This document shows, piece after piece, positions 33,120 through 41,754 of a stretch of DNA of 53,520 nucleotides. Within the stretch, counting starts at the first letter, position 1. The number at the start of each line of letters is the position of its first letter. A program made the translations under genes and the position numbers. Source of the DNA: Streptomyces sp. SID486 (GTDB lineage Bacteria > Actinomycetota > Actinomycetes > Streptomycetales > Streptomycetaceae); assembly GCF_009865385.1 (NCBI RefSeq), contig NZ_WWJT01000571.1, positions 1-53,520 of the forward strand, read 5' to 3'. Under the pieces are notes generated by a model. It was given only the letters and a program-made list of their open reading frames with translations, ran no database searches and was not told the origin of the DNA.

Positions 33120-33800
33120 TCAATCACCATTGTTTTTAGAAGGCTCGACCACCACGCAGCACTCGCCCCGCCGAGCGTCCATGCGGGCGCGGACGGGACC
33201 GTCCGTCCCGAACAGGCCCTGGAGCAAGGCGAGGTTCATGCCGCAGACCAGCGGTGGGAAGCGCTCGGCGATGACATGAAAGGGGCAGTTGCGCATACGG
33301 ACGACGCGGGCCTCGAGCCCGGCCGTCTCCTCCGCGCCCTCCAGGTACGGTTCGTAGCCGCGGGCGGCCAGCATCTCCATGGCCTCGTCGAGTCCGCCGC
33401 AGGGCGCCGCCGAGCCCCGCAGAGCCTCGCCCCGGCGGTGGGCCGCCGCGCAGAGTCCGGCGTCCAGCCCGGCCTGCTCGGCCGCCTCGGCGAGCAACTC
33501 GGCGGCGGTGCGGTAGTCGCGGGCGGGCAGTGACACCGACCGCTCGGCCCGCGCCCGCACGTACACCTTGGCGGGACGGCCCGCGCCCGGCCCCGAGCGG
33601 CCCGTCAGGCGGCGGCTACCGCTCTCCAGCAGTCCCGCCTCCGCCAGCTTGTCCAGATGGTGCGCGGCGAGCGTGCGAGTCACCCCGGCCGCCTCGGCGG
33701 CCTCGTTGCGGCCGACCTCCCGGCCTTGCGCCGCCACGTACTCGTACAGGCGTCGCCGCACCGGATCCTGCAACATCGCAATCGCGCTGATGTCCTCCAC
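33120..33800 (-). CDS. winged-helix regulator of the SufR-like (COG2345) type with C-terminal cysteines
   Basis: 226 residues from GTG 33800. HTH: AMLQDPVRRRLYEYVAAQGR, RNEAAEAAGVTRTLAAHHLD, KLAEAGLLESGSRRLTGRSG. The C-terminal half has a cysteine pattern, MRNCPFHVIAERFPPLVCGM then RGECCVVV, resembling Fe–S- or metal-sensing regulators of this family. TAGAAT 6 nt before the GTG and no ribosome-binding site suggest a leaderless message. It is the first gene of a probable operon with the DUF3291 gene. Confidence 0.8.
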   Translation of the reverse strand: MEDISAIAMLQDPVRRRLYEYVAAQGREVGRNEAAEAAGVTRTLAAHHLDKLAEAGLLESGSRRLTGRSGPGAGRPAKVYVRARAERSVSLPARDYRTAAELLAEAAEQAGLDAGLCAAAHRRGEALRGSAAPCGGLDEAMEMLAARGYEPYLEGAEETAGLEARVVRMRNCPFHVIAERFPPLVCGMNLALLQGLFGTDGPVRARMDARRGECCVVVEPSKNNGD

Positions 33801-33806
33801 CTGGCC

Positions 33807-33812
33807 ATTCTA
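33807..33812 (-). promoter_or_regulatory. -10 hexamer TAGAAT, leaderless regulator gene
   Basis: Six bases before GTG 33800. Confidence 0.5.
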
Positions 33813-34082
33813 GGAACAGCACGGGTCGGAGACAGGACGGCGGGACCCGGCCGGAACCGCCCCGGAGCCGGCTGACGCCCGGCCGGTACCACTGCCCGCC
33901 CGGTACACCCCCGGCAGCCGACTCGCACCCAGCCGGACGACCCCCGCATGAGAGGCGGTCATCCGGAAGTCCCGACCGGCACTGGACCGCGCCGAAGTTC
34001 CCTCGGAAGGCGACTGGCAGCGTGTGCCGAGTCGTCGGAAACCCGGTCGCTGTCGCTCGCGATCACTGAAACCCTGATCGCC

Positions 34083-34829
34083 ATGACAGCGAACCCCGTA
34101 GAGCAAGCCCGACGCCTCGTGCGTGACCGTTTCCCCGCAGTGCTTGCCGCGGTCCTCGGCGGGTCTGTGGCTACGGGGCGGGCCACTGCCGGCAGTGACC
34201 TGGACATCGCCGTGCTCGTCGGGGACGGCGGCGAGACCTGCCGGGAGACGATCCGGTTCGAGGGGCGAGTCGTGGAGCTGTTCATCCACACCCGCGCCGG
34301 CCTTGCCGATCTCTTCGCTGCGGACGTCGCCACGCGTCGTGCGGTCCTGCAGAACGTGTATGCCACAGGAGTCGTCCTGGTCGACGCCGCTGGAGATGCC
34401 GGCCGCGCCCGTGCGCGTGCCGAAGAGGACCTCCGCAACGGTCCGCCGGCACTGGCACCGGAGGTGGTCGAGACGAGGAGGTACGGGCTGACGGATGCTC
34501 TGGACGATCTCGCCGACGCCGGCGACAGGATCGAGCGTCTGGCGGTGGCCGGTCATGTTCTCGGTGCGGCCGCAGACCTGCTCTGCGATCACCATCACGC
34601 ATGGGTCGGCGGCGGGAAGTGGCTGCCACGGCGCCTTCTGGAGGCAGACGGGGAACGTGGGGCCGCCCTGCTCGAAGGACACCTGTTGCTGTGCTCGTCA
34701 GGAGACCCGAAGCCCCTGATCGACGCGGCATCACAGGTCCTCGCCCTTGTCGGCGGCCCTCTGCGCGAGGGCTATCGCAGGACTTGGCGCGGTGTCATCG
34801 AATCGGCCGCTGTGACACCTGGGCGCTGA
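34083..34829 (+). CDS. nucleotidyltransferase-domain protein (minimal NTase plus helical domain)
   Basis: 248 residues from ATG 34083. AAVLGGSVATGRATAGSDLD is the polymerase-beta-like GGSxxxGxxxxxSDxD motif, with a third acidic residue in RVVELFIH. The C-terminal part (YGLTDALDDLADAGDRIERL ... HHHAWVGGGKWLPRRLLEAD) is a helical HEPN/KNTase-C-like domain. Such proteins adenylylate antibiotics or other small substrates, or tRNA in MNT–HEPN systems. With both parts fused it looks more like an aminoglycoside-type transferase. It is monocistronic and followed by a strong terminator. Confidence 0.78.
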   Translation: MTANPVEQARRLVRDRFPAVLAAVLGGSVATGRATAGSDLDIAVLVGDGGETCRETIRFEGRVVELFIHTRAGLADLFAADVATRRAVLQNVYATGVVLVDAAGDAGRARARAEEDLRNGPPALAPEVVETRRYGLTDALDDLADAGDRIERLAVAGHVLGAAADLLCDHHHAWVGGGKWLPRRLLEADGERGAALLEGHLLLCSSGDPKPLIDAASQVLALVGGPLREGYRRTWRGVIESAAVTPGR

Positions 34830-34873
34830 CGGGATGCCAGCCGGTGGGGCTGTTCAGCGCCACCTCTGTTCGA

Positions 34874-34899
34874 GGGCCCCGGCACGAACGCCGGGGCCC
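34874..34899 (+). terminator. perfect 10-bp hairpin after the nucleotidyltransferase
   Basis: GGGCCCCGGC (34874–34883) and GCCGGGGCCC (34890–34899) flank ACGAAC. It lies between convergent genes and may serve both. Confidence 0.8.
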
Positions 34900-34955
34900 C
34901 CGCCGTCTGACGTAGAGGAACTGTCGGGCCGTCGTTCGGGCAGGTCGGCGTGTGG

Positions 34956-36017
34956 CTAGGCTCCCAGCTGCTCCGCGGCGAGTGCGGTGCCCGCGACCCG
35001 GGCGCGGATCTTCGCGAACGCTACGTCGCGGGAGGTGGAGGCGTCGTCGGCGAACGGTGCGTAGCCGGCGTCGTCGCAGGTGCCCAGCTGGTCGACCGGG
35101 ATGTGGCCGGCGGCTCGCAGGACCCGGTCGCGGACCTCCTCGGCCGTCTCCACGCGCGGATCGATCGGGTCGGTCACTCCGACGAAGACGCGGACGCCGG
35201 GCCGTAGATGGTCGGCCGCGACACGCAGGACGCGGTCCGGGTCGGGTTCGCCGGCCAGTGCCAGGTAGAAGTTGCCGGCGCCGAGCTGGAGCAGGTGCGG
35301 CAGCAGTTCGGCGTAGTCGACGTCGAGGCTGTGGGTGGAGTCGTGGTCGGCTCCGGGGCCGGAGTAGACACCGATCCGGGTGCGCTCTGCGTCGGTGAAG
35401 CGGGACAGCACCTTGTTGTTCAGGTCGATGAAAGTGCGCAGCAGCTGACCGCTCGGGTCGATCCTGAGTGCCAGGCGGCCTTCCTCGAAGTCGAGTTGGA
35501 CGACGTGCGCCCCCGCGTCCAGGCAGCCGCGGATGTCCGTCTCCGCCTCGCTCACCAGGTCGTCGAGGAACTGCTCGCGCGGGTAGTCGGCGATCGCCTC
35601 GGACGGGTAGAGCAGGCTCAGGGCGGAGGGGGCGACCACGGCCTGCTTCACGGGGAGCGTGGTGTGCTGCTTGGCGGCCCTCAGGTACTCCTCCGCATGG
35701 ATCTTGTAGCGGAAGGGTCCGGAGAGCAGGCGGGGCAGCTGCCGGGTGTGGCCGTCGGCGAAAGGAATGACGGCGCCGTCAAGGGCCAGGTCGGACAGCC
35801 CCTGGAGCGGGTAGGTGAGGAAACTGGGCTTGGCCTGCTCGCCGTCGGTGACCACCGGCGACCCGGTGGCCTCCAGCGCCTCGACGGTCTCGCGGACGGC
35901 CTCGTTCCGACGCGACGCCAGCTCGCTGTCGTTGATCCTCCCGGCCTGGAAGTCCGCGGCCGCGGCCTGCAGCGCGGGGGAACGGGGGATGCTGCCGATG
36001 AGTTCGGTTGGGATCAC
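34956..36017 (-). CDS. MetE-like (cobalamin-independent methionine synthase C-terminal family) protein
   Basis: 353 residues from GTG 36017. It is a single TIM barrel equal to the catalytic half of MetE: IPTELIGSIPRSPALQAAAA at the start, VVTDGEQAKPSFLTYPLQG, GAHVVQLDFEEGRLALRIDP, IGVYSGPGADHDSTHSLDVD and the end LGTCDDAGYAPF with the zinc Cys. Actinobacterial short MetE-like proteins (~340–370 residues) use other methyl donors or modify natural products. A -10 TAGGCT 6 nt before the GTG indicates a leaderless mRNA. Confidence 0.82.
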   Translation of the reverse strand: MIPTELIGSIPRSPALQAAAADFQAGRINDSELASRRNEAVRETVEALEATGSPVVTDGEQAKPSFLTYPLQGLSDLALDGAVIPFADGHTRQLPRLLSGPFRYKIHAEEYLRAAKQHTTLPVKQAVVAPSALSLLYPSEAIADYPREQFLDDLVSEAETDIRGCLDAGAHVVQLDFEEGRLALRIDPSGQLLRTFIDLNNKVLSRFTDAERTRIGVYSGPGADHDSTHSLDVDYAELLPHLLQLGAGNFYLALAGEPDPDRVLRVAADHLRPGVRVFVGVTDPIDPRVETAEEVRDRVLRAAGHIPVDQLGTCDDAGYAPFADDASTSRDVAFAKIRARVAGTALAAEQLGA

Positions 36018-36023
36018 GGCGGC

Positions 36024-36029
36024 AGCCTA
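36024..36029 (-). promoter_or_regulatory. -10 hexamer TAGGCT, leaderless MetE-like gene
   Basis: Six bases before GTG 36017. Confidence 0.5.
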
Positions 36030-36243
36030 GGAAGAGGGTCGGCACGAGTCTCGCGGCGACACATGGGACGCGGCGTCATCGGCCCTTTCGAGGTACAGGG
36101 CACAGTCGGGTTGACCGGCGCGCTCAGCCTCCGGGCGTGCGATCGTGCGCGCCGCGTCCCGGCGCCGCACCCTCGCCGAGAGGCGTCTCCGCCCGGCGGT
36201 GCACGTGGGCCGCCATCCGGCGACAACCCCTGCCAGGGGCACG

Positions 36244-36333
36244 CTTCCAGTCCTGCCGACGGCGAATCCAGCCGTCTTCCGGGCCTGCCGGCGGCGAATC
36301 CAGCCGTCTTCCGGTCCTGCCGGCGGCGAATCG
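36244..36333. repeat. 32-bp tandem repeat, nearly three copies
   Basis: The unit carries CCAGCCGTCTTCCGG then CCTGCCGGCGGCGAAT. It is intergenic between the MetE-like gene and the dehydrogenase; the rest of 36030–36400 holds no gene. Confidence 0.8.
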
Positions 36334-36400
36334 CTGAGGGAGACGTTCACGGTCGACGGCGCGGCTTCGTCGGGGCCGCGCCGTCCGGGTCTTCGGCGTC

Positions 36401-38044
36401 TCAGCGGACGCCGACCGCCTTCAGGACCTTGAGTGCGCCGGTCAGGAAGGTGGCCCAGGTTTCGGGGCTGATGCGCGCCGGTGGGGTGAAACCCTGGATG
36501 CGCTGGTGGGCGACGGTCTGGGCCTCGGTGTACTTGAGGATGCCGTCGGCTCCGTGGCGGCGCCCGAGTCCGGAGTCGCCCATGCCGCCCATCGGGGCGT
36601 CGATGCTTCCCCACGCGGCTGCGAACGCTTCGTTGACGTTGACGGTACCGGCGTGCAGGCGGGCGGCGACGGCCCGGCCGCGAGCCCCGTCGCCGGACCA
36701 CACGCTGGCGTTGAGGCCGTACGGCGTGGCATTGGCCAGCGCGATCGCCTCGTCGACACTGCGGTAGGAGTAGATCGACACGACCGGACCGAAGGTCTCG
36801 TGATCGTGCAGCGTCATGTCGGGGGTGACGTCAGCGAGGATCGTCGGCTCGTAGAAGAGCGGTCCCAGGTCCGGCCGTGCCTTCCCGCCGGCAAGGACAG
36901 TGGCACCCTTGGCGACGGCGTCGTCGACGTGCGCGGTGACCGTCCGAAGCTGAGAGGGGTTGGTGAGGCTGCCGACATCGATGCTGTAGTCGTACGCCGC
37001 ACCGATCTTGAGTCGTTTGCTGCGGGCGACGAACGCGTCGACGAACCGGGCGCGGACCGACTCGGCCACGTACAGGCGCTCGATGGAGACGCAGAGCTGG
37101 CCCGCCGACGGGAAGCATGCGGCAACGGCGCCGTCGGCGGCTTTCTCGATGTCGGCGTCGTCCAGGACGATCATGGCGTTCTTTCCGCCGAGTTCCAGGG
37201 AGGCGCCGATGAGACGTTCACCGGCGTCGCGCGCGATCCTGCGCCCGGCGGCGGTCGACCCGGTGAACATCATGTAGTCGGCGTTGTCCAGCAGTGGGCC
37301 GCCGATGGAGCTGCCCCGCCCGATCACCATCTGCCACACGCCCGCCGGCAGGCCGGCCTCGTGCATCAGATCCAGGGACCACAGGGCGGTGAGCGCGGTC
37401 TGGGTGTCGGGCTTCTGGACTACGGCGTTGCCTGCCATCAGTGCCGCGATGGCGTCGCCGGCGGCCATGCTCAGCGGGTAGTTCCACGGGGAGATGACCG
37501 TGACGACCCCCTTGGGATGGCGCAGTTCGGTGGTGTGGGTCAGCAATGGGATCGCGCCGCGTCGACGCCTGGGCCGCAGATACCTCGCGGCGTTGCGCGC
37601 GTAGTACCGGGAGGTGATCGCGATGTCGACCACCTCGAGGAGCGCGTCACGACGGGTCTTGCCGTTCTCGGCCTGCATCAGGTCCAGCGCCTCGTCCTGG
37701 CGGGCGAGAAGGAGGTCGTGGAAACGCAGCAGGATCTCCTTGCGCCGGCTCAGCGGGATCGCGGCCCAGGACTTCTGGGCGATGCGGGCGCGCGCGAACG
37801 CCTCGTCGACGTCGGCCGGGGTGGAGACGGGGAGGTCTGCCAGCGGTTCCCCGGTGTACGGGGCGTCGGTGACCACCCGCGCGGCGTCGGGTGCCGCGAC
37901 GACCCGCGCGGCCAGCCGCTCGATCAGGGCCGGTGTGAGCGAGGCGGGGAGCGGACCGCGGGGTGCCGTGGTGGGAGGGGTGACGGTGGGAGGGGTGACG
38001 GTGGGAGGGGTAGCGGTGGGAGGGGTGGCGTGCTCGGTGGCCAT
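36401..38044 (-). CDS. gabD2: succinic-semialdehyde dehydrogenase-type aldehyde dehydrogenase
   Basis: 547 residues from ATG 38044, with GAGGAG about 9 nt upstream. The ALDH fold is complete: VVTVISPWNYPLSMAAGDAI, the catalytic Glu in SLELGGKNAMIVLDDADIEK, the catalytic Cys in FPSAGQLCVSIERLYVAESV, and ETFGPVVSIYSYRSVDEAIA near the end. Overall organisation matches actinobacterial GabD2, which oxidises succinic semialdehyde or related aldehydes with NADP. The N-terminus has an unusual PPTATPPTVTPPTVTPPTTA tract from a 15-bp repeat. It starts 15 nt after the stop of the acetoacetate-decarboxylase-like gene, so they form an operon. Confidence 0.85.
   Translation of the reverse strand: MATEHATPPTATPPTVTPPTVTPPTTAPRGPLPASLTPALIERLAARVVAAPDAARVVTDAPYTGEPLADLPVSTPADVDEAFARARIAQKSWAAIPLSRRKEILLRFHDLLLARQDEALDLMQAENGKTRRDALLEVVDIAITSRYYARNAARYLRPRRRRGAIPLLTHTTELRHPKGVVTVISPWNYPLSMAAGDAIAALMAGNAVVQKPDTQTALTALWSLDLMHEAGLPAGVWQMVIGRGSSIGGPLLDNADYMMFTGSTAAGRRIARDAGERLIGASLELGGKNAMIVLDDADIEKAADGAVAACFPSAGQLCVSIERLYVAESVRARFVDAFVARSKRLKIGAAYDYSIDVGSLTNPSQLRTVTAHVDDAVAKGATVLAGGKARPDLGPLFYEPTILADVTPDMTLHDHETFGPVVSIYSYRSVDEAIALANATPYGLNASVWSGDGARGRAVAARLHAGTVNVNEAFAAAWGSIDAPMGGMGDSGLGRRHGADGILKYTEAQTVAHQRIQGFTPPARISPETWATFLTGALKVLKAVGVR
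37970..38030 (-). repeat. 15-bp in-frame repeat in gabD2 N-terminus
   Basis: About four units of GGTGGGAGGGGTGAC (plus-strand view), encoding the PPTVT tract. Confidence 0.8.
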
Positions 38045-38059
38045 GGCAGGGCTCCTCAC

Positions 38060-38974
38060 TTACCGGTTGTGGACCGAGGTCGGGACCGGCATGTGCAGGG
38101 CGAGCTGGCCCTCGCTGACGACGTCGAACTGAATCGTCCGGATCGGGCGGAGTGAACGCAGGTCGTCGGCCATGCGGCCCTCCCCCACCTCCAGTGCGAG
38201 CTTGCGCGGGACCAGCTCCGTGCCGGCCGCCAGCACGTTGGTCTGGCTCAGGGTCGAATGCCACGCGCCGCCGATCGACGTGTACGACGTGAGGGTCGAG
38301 ACACGCTTGCCGCTCGGGTAGGAGGTCTGAGCGGGAGTGGCCGCCAGGAGCGACAGGTCGGTGCCGCCGTCGTCGTTGGCCACACGGGCGGTCGTGCGGT
38401 GGGCGTCGATGTCGACGTCGAGGCCGGTGACCCACTTGGGGAAGCCGTACCCGTCGCGGCCGCGCACCTGGGCGATGTCCGTGCTCACCGGCAGGGACAG
38501 CACATAGGAATCAAGATGCTCGTTCTTCAGGGCGGATACGAGGTCGAAGAAGCCGAGCCCTCCGTGGCGCGCCGGCTTCACGGCGATCCCGACGGCCGCC
38601 TCGGTGTAGAAGTCGATGTCGCAGACGTCGTAGCGGAAGAACATCACCGAGATCAGCCCGAGGCCGGGCGCGACCTCCAGCGGCGCCAGTTCCCCGGGCA
38701 GCCGGGAACGGATCGCCCGGGAGCGGGCGAGCATCGTGATCCGGGCGGTCGATATGCGGTAGTAGAAGTTCGGGGTGAGCGTGGCACCGATCGGTGAGTC
38801 GACCTTGGTCTTCGGCAACCGACGGAAGAAGTCCACGCTGCTGACGCGGGGATCGCGGGCGACTTCGTCCAGATCGGTGGCCATCCGGTAGCGGTCGTAC
38901 AGGCCCCCCTTGGGGACCGTCACCGCCCGGCCACCCAGGTCGACCTTGACTGCTTGCTGCTGGGACGAGGGCAT
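38060..38974 (-). CDS. acetoacetate decarboxylase-fold protein
   Basis: 304 residues. The family core is visible: LGLISVMFFRYDVCDIDFYT, then VRGRDGYGFPKWVTGLDVDI, where the conserved FPK lysine sits in the place I associate with the Schiff-base Lys of true ADC. ALKNEHLDSYVLSLPVSTDI and LRPIRTIQFDVVSEGQLALH follow. Members decarboxylate beta-keto acids or act as keto-acid hydratases/aldolases. It is followed by an aldehyde dehydrogenase and preceded by a large palindromic operator, suggesting a small catabolic operon induced by its substrate. The regulator is not next to it. Confidence 0.8.
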   Translation of the reverse strand: MPSSQQQAVKVDLGGRAVTVPKGGLYDRYRMATDLDEVARDPRVSSVDFFRRLPKTKVDSPIGATLTPNFYYRISTARITMLARSRAIRSRLPGELAPLEVAPGLGLISVMFFRYDVCDIDFYTEAAVGIAVKPARHGGLGFFDLVSALKNEHLDSYVLSLPVSTDIAQVRGRDGYGFPKWVTGLDVDIDAHRTTARVANDDGGTDLSLLAATPAQTSYPSGKRVSTLTSYTSIGGAWHSTLSQTNVLAAGTELVPRKLALEVGEGRMADDLRSLRPIRTIQFDVVSEGQLALHMPVPTSVHNR

Positions 38975-38996
38975 CTACGCGGCTCCTAGCTCGCAT

Positions 38997-39044
38997 GTTG
39001 ACAGTGATTACATGAGCGTAGCCATCAATGTAAGCACCGTCAAC
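38997..39044. promoter_or_regulatory. large inverted-repeat operator and promoter of the ADC-like operon
   Basis: GTTGACAGTGATTACAT (38997–39013) and ATGTAAGCACCGTCAAC (39028–39044) are 17-bp arms matching at 15 positions across a 14-bp spacer. On the minus strand TTGACG (39038–39043), a 17-bp spacer and TACGCT form a good -35/-10 pair that lies within the palindrome. A repressor dimer pair here would block transcription of the operon starting at 38974. Confidence 0.75.
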
Positions 39045-39290
39045 AACTGGTACGGCCCGGCTCGGAACGGCGCGGCACGCCTGGGGCGGGGCACCCCGGC
39101 CGCCAAGCCCTCACAGGCAGCGGGCCCCCGACGGCGGCGCCCACCGGCGGCCGGGTGGCGACTTCACGGCGCCGAGGATGGGTCTGCGGCGACTTCACGG
39201 CACCGGGGATGGGTCTGAACCGGCGCCCGCGGCAGGCCACCCCGGGCGCCGAAGGGCAGGGTCGGTGAACTTGCAAGGAGAACGTGTGGA

Positions 39291-39316
39291 CAGATAGTCT
39301 CCGCAGAGATAATCTG
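39291..39316. promoter_or_regulatory. inverted repeat ahead of SRPBCC–MarR operon
   Basis: CAGATAGTCTC (39291–39301) and GAGATAATCTG (39306–39316) pair at 9 of 11 positions around CGCA. The site is 36 nt before ATG 39352 in an AT-rich pocket and is a plausible binding site for the MarR protein encoded second in the operon. Confidence 0.6.
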
Positions 39317-39351
39317 TTCGAAGACTAAAGTTCTGGATCGGGAGGCCACTG

Positions 39352-39768
39352 ATGTGGACGTATGAGCACAGCATTGAGACCGACGCAGCGCCCGAGGCGA
39401 TCTGGGGCCTGTGGGCCGATGTCGAGAACTGGGGGACGTGGAACGCCGACATCGCGAGCGTCGAGATCGACGGCCCGTTCGAGGCGGGCGCCGCGATCGT
39501 GATGACCCCGGCCGGCGACGACCCGGTGCACCTGCTCGTCGCCGAGACCACGCCTGGTGAACTGTTCGTGGACGAAGCCCGGTTCGACGGGCTGCTCCTG
39601 CGCACCTTCCACCGGCTGGGCCGGGGTGACGGACTCCGTACCCGGGTGACCTACCGGATGGAGATCACCGGTACCGGTGCGGACGAGCTGGGCCCACGGA
39701 TCGGTCCGGCCATCACCGCGGACTGGCCCGAAACCATGGCCGCCCTGGTCAAGCTGGCACAGGGCTGA
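39352..39768 (+). CDS. SRPBCC (START/Bet v1-fold) protein
   Basis: 138 residues from ATG 39352, with GGGAGG 7 nt upstream. WTYEHSIETDAAPEAIWGLW, DVENWGTWNADIASVEIDGP and TRVTYRMEITGTGADELGPR are the typical polyketide-cyclase/dehydrase type 2 blocks. It binds a hydrophobic small molecule in its cavity. Its stop codon overlaps the ATG of the MarR gene (TGATG), so the pair is translationally coupled. Confidence 0.85.
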   Translation: MWTYEHSIETDAAPEAIWGLWADVENWGTWNADIASVEIDGPFEAGAAIVMTPAGDDPVHLLVAETTPGELFVDEARFDGLLLRTFHRLGRGDGLRTRVTYRMEITGTGADELGPRIGPAITADWPETMAALVKLAQG

Positions 39769-40196
39769 TGGCCCTCGACCCCGGCGACAGCCCCGGCTTC
39801 CTGCTCTGGCATGCCACGCTGCGCTGGCAACGCGAAATCGCCGCGGCTCTCGGTCCGTTGGACCTCACCCATGTCCAGTTCGTCCTTCTCGCCTGCACCT
39901 GGTGGCTGAACACGCACGGCACACATCCCAACCAACTGGCTCTGGCGCGCCAGGCCGGTACCGACGTCAAGATGACCTCGCAGGTCGTGCGCGCCCTGGA
40001 GGCCAAGGGACTGATCGAGCGCGAGGTCGACCCCGCCGACACCCGTGCCAGACGCCTGCGTGTCACCGACGTCGGCGCCGAACTGGCCCCGCGCGCGATC
40101 GCCGCCGTGGAGGACGTCGACGCGCGCTTCTTCCGACAGGTGGGGCACGATGACGCCGTGACCCTGCTCAGCCGCCTGGCCGACCCCGAAGCCTGA
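39768..40196 (+). CDS. MarR-family transcriptional regulator
   Basis: 142 residues. Winged-helix core: LTHVQFVLLACTWWLNTHGT, QLALARQAGTDVKMTSQVVR, ALEAKGLIEREVDPADTRAR with the wing 'DTRARRLRVTDVG'. It is translated from ATG 39768 overlapping the SRPBCC stop. It probably represses its own operon at the inverted repeat 39291–39316; the SRPBCC partner may bind the same ligand. Confidence 0.88.
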   Translation: MALDPGDSPGFLLWHATLRWQREIAAALGPLDLTHVQFVLLACTWWLNTHGTHPNQLALARQAGTDVKMTSQVVRALEAKGLIEREVDPADTRARRLRVTDVGAELAPRAIAAVEDVDARFFRQVGHDDAVTLLSRLADPEA

Positions 40197-40320
40197 GTGC
40201 CGGCCCGATGCCTGACTGCCGGTCCTATGCATGACTGCCTGCCCCATGCCTGACTGCCGGTCATGCGCCTGAGTGCCGGGCCTATACCTGAGTGCCGGTC
40301 CTGAGCCTCGGCCCCGCGCC
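40197..40320. repeat. degenerate tandem repeat after the MarR gene
   Basis: About seven imperfect units around TGCCTGACTGCCGGTCCTAT. They follow directly on the MarR stop codon and contain no gene. Confidence 0.7.
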
Positions 40321-40467
40321 GAAGCCTCAGTCCCCGCACGGAAGACCGAGTCCCCGCCCGGACACCGTCGACCCCGGATCCATCCGTCGACGGTGTCCGC
40401 GTCGCACCCCAGCGCGTCGTCGTCACGGCGGTGGCGTGGCGGAGGCGGCCGTGCTCGCGGCCAGCCG

Positions 40468-40630
40468 TGTGAGCGGCCGACGCGTGACCGGCCAGCGACT
40501 GCCCGGCCGACGGGTGACAAGCCAGCGACTGCCTGGCCGACGCGTGACCGGCCGACGGGTGACCGGCCGACGGGTGACCGGCCGACGGGTGACCAGCCAG
40601 CGACTGCCGGCCGACGCGTGACCGGCCGGA
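40468..40630. repeat. tandem repeat of GACCGGCCGACGGGT-type units
   Basis: Units of 15 bp (GACCGGCCGACGGGT) and longer units with AGCCAGCGACTGCC alternate, giving about eight copies. It is intergenic between MarR and the methyltransferase. The rest of 40320–40779 holds no gene. Confidence 0.8.
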
Positions 40631-40779
40631 TGGTCGATACCCGGGGGCCTGGGGTGTCCTAGGGTGTCAGTGGTCGCACGCGGTCATTGCGCGCGTGGCC
40701 GGCTCGCCGCGCACGAAGCCGGGTCCACTCGTCAGGCCCCTCCGCTCGGGACAGCTCACTTCGGGTGTGCGGAGGCGCT

Positions 40780-41631
40780 TCATCGGCGGACGGCCGATAT
40801 CAGTCCGCCGGGTCGCTCCTCACCCTGCGGCGGGGTGCTCATCGGGCGTCCGTAGGCGGCAGCGCGTTCGCGCAGGGTGTGGCATTCGGCGTCCCAGCCG
40901 TGCCCGGCCAGCCAGCCCACCGGGTCGTCGGGCATCTCCGAGACCCACATGGACGCAGCCGACCCCGGCGCGGCGTCCGCGCCGAAACGCTCGATCACGC
41001 CGCGCGAGCCCAGTGTCAGTCCCATCCGGCTGCCTGCCGCCGACTGCGCACCGATCCTGGCCAGCAGCAGTTCCACCGCGTCCTCGGGCAGATAGATCAG
41101 GAGTCCTTCGGCGATCCACACGGTCGGCGCCATCGGGTCGTGCCCTGCGGCGGCCAGCGCGCCTGGCCAGTCCTCCCGCAGGTCCACCGCGACGGGGATC
41201 CGCTCACAGCGCGCGGCGGCACCCTCCTGCCGCAGCACCGAAGCCTTGAAGTCCAGGGGCGCGGCGGTGTCGACCTCGAACAGCCGCGTGCCCTCGGGCC
41301 AGTCCATCCGGAAGGCCCGGCTGTCCATGCCCGCACCGAGCACCACGACCTGCCAGATACCGGACGCGGAGGCCCGTCGCAACAGGTCGTCGAGGAACTT
41401 CGTCCTGATGACGATGGAGAAGGCCACACCCAGCCGCCGACGTCGCGCGGCCTCGTCACCGGGCGGCGGCGACGGGGCGGGCCACAGGCCGCCGGCGGCG
41501 GCGAACGCCTGCGCCAGTGGGTCGCGGAACAGCGCGTTCTCCCGCCCGGTCTCCAGCGCCCGCACCTTTGCCACTCCCACAGCGGTGGCCCACACTCCCG
41601 ACGGCTGCACCCGTTCCTGGTCATCAGTCAC
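40780..41631 (-). CDS. SAM-dependent methyltransferase, LCMT/PpmC-like family
   Basis: 283 residues from GTG 41631. The SAM site is WQVVVLGAGMDSRAFRMDWP, with the acidic strand RLFEVDTAAPLDFKA, then VWIAEGLLIYLPEDAVELLL, which together define the leucine-carboxyl-methyltransferase-like family common in mycobacteria and Streptomyces. It would O-methylate a carboxylate or hydroxyl; the substrate is unknown. A TAGGCT hexamer 6 nt before the GTG suggests a leaderless message. Confidence 0.85.
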   Translation of the reverse strand: MTDDQERVQPSGVWATAVGVAKVRALETGRENALFRDPLAQAFAAAGGLWPAPSPPPGDEAARRRRLGVAFSIVIRTKFLDDLLRRASASGIWQVVVLGAGMDSRAFRMDWPEGTRLFEVDTAAPLDFKASVLRQEGAAARCERIPVAVDLREDWPGALAAAGHDPMAPTVWIAEGLLIYLPEDAVELLLARIGAQSAAGSRMGLTLGSRGVIERFGADAAPGSAASMWVSEMPDDPVGWLAGHGWDAECHTLRERAAAYGRPMSTPPQGEERPGGLISAVRR

Positions 41632-41637
41632 CGTGCC

Positions 41638-41643
41638 AGCCTA
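41638..41643 (-). promoter_or_regulatory. -10 hexamer TAGGCT, leaderless methyltransferase gene
   Basis: Six bases before GTG 41631. Confidence 0.5.
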
Positions 41644-41754
41644 GATGGCCGGCTGTGCCCGCTCTTCCACCTGTGGGCACCGCCTCTGGACCGCCTGTGG
41701 ACCGTCTGTGGCCAGCCTGTGGGCTGCCTGTGGACCAAGGGGTGCCCAGCGTCG

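Noticed and set aside
35208..36767. 519-codon plus-strand frame
   Set aside because: Crosses the MetE-like gene, an intergenic repeat and the start of an aldehyde dehydrogenase region in antisense; composition is shadow-like.
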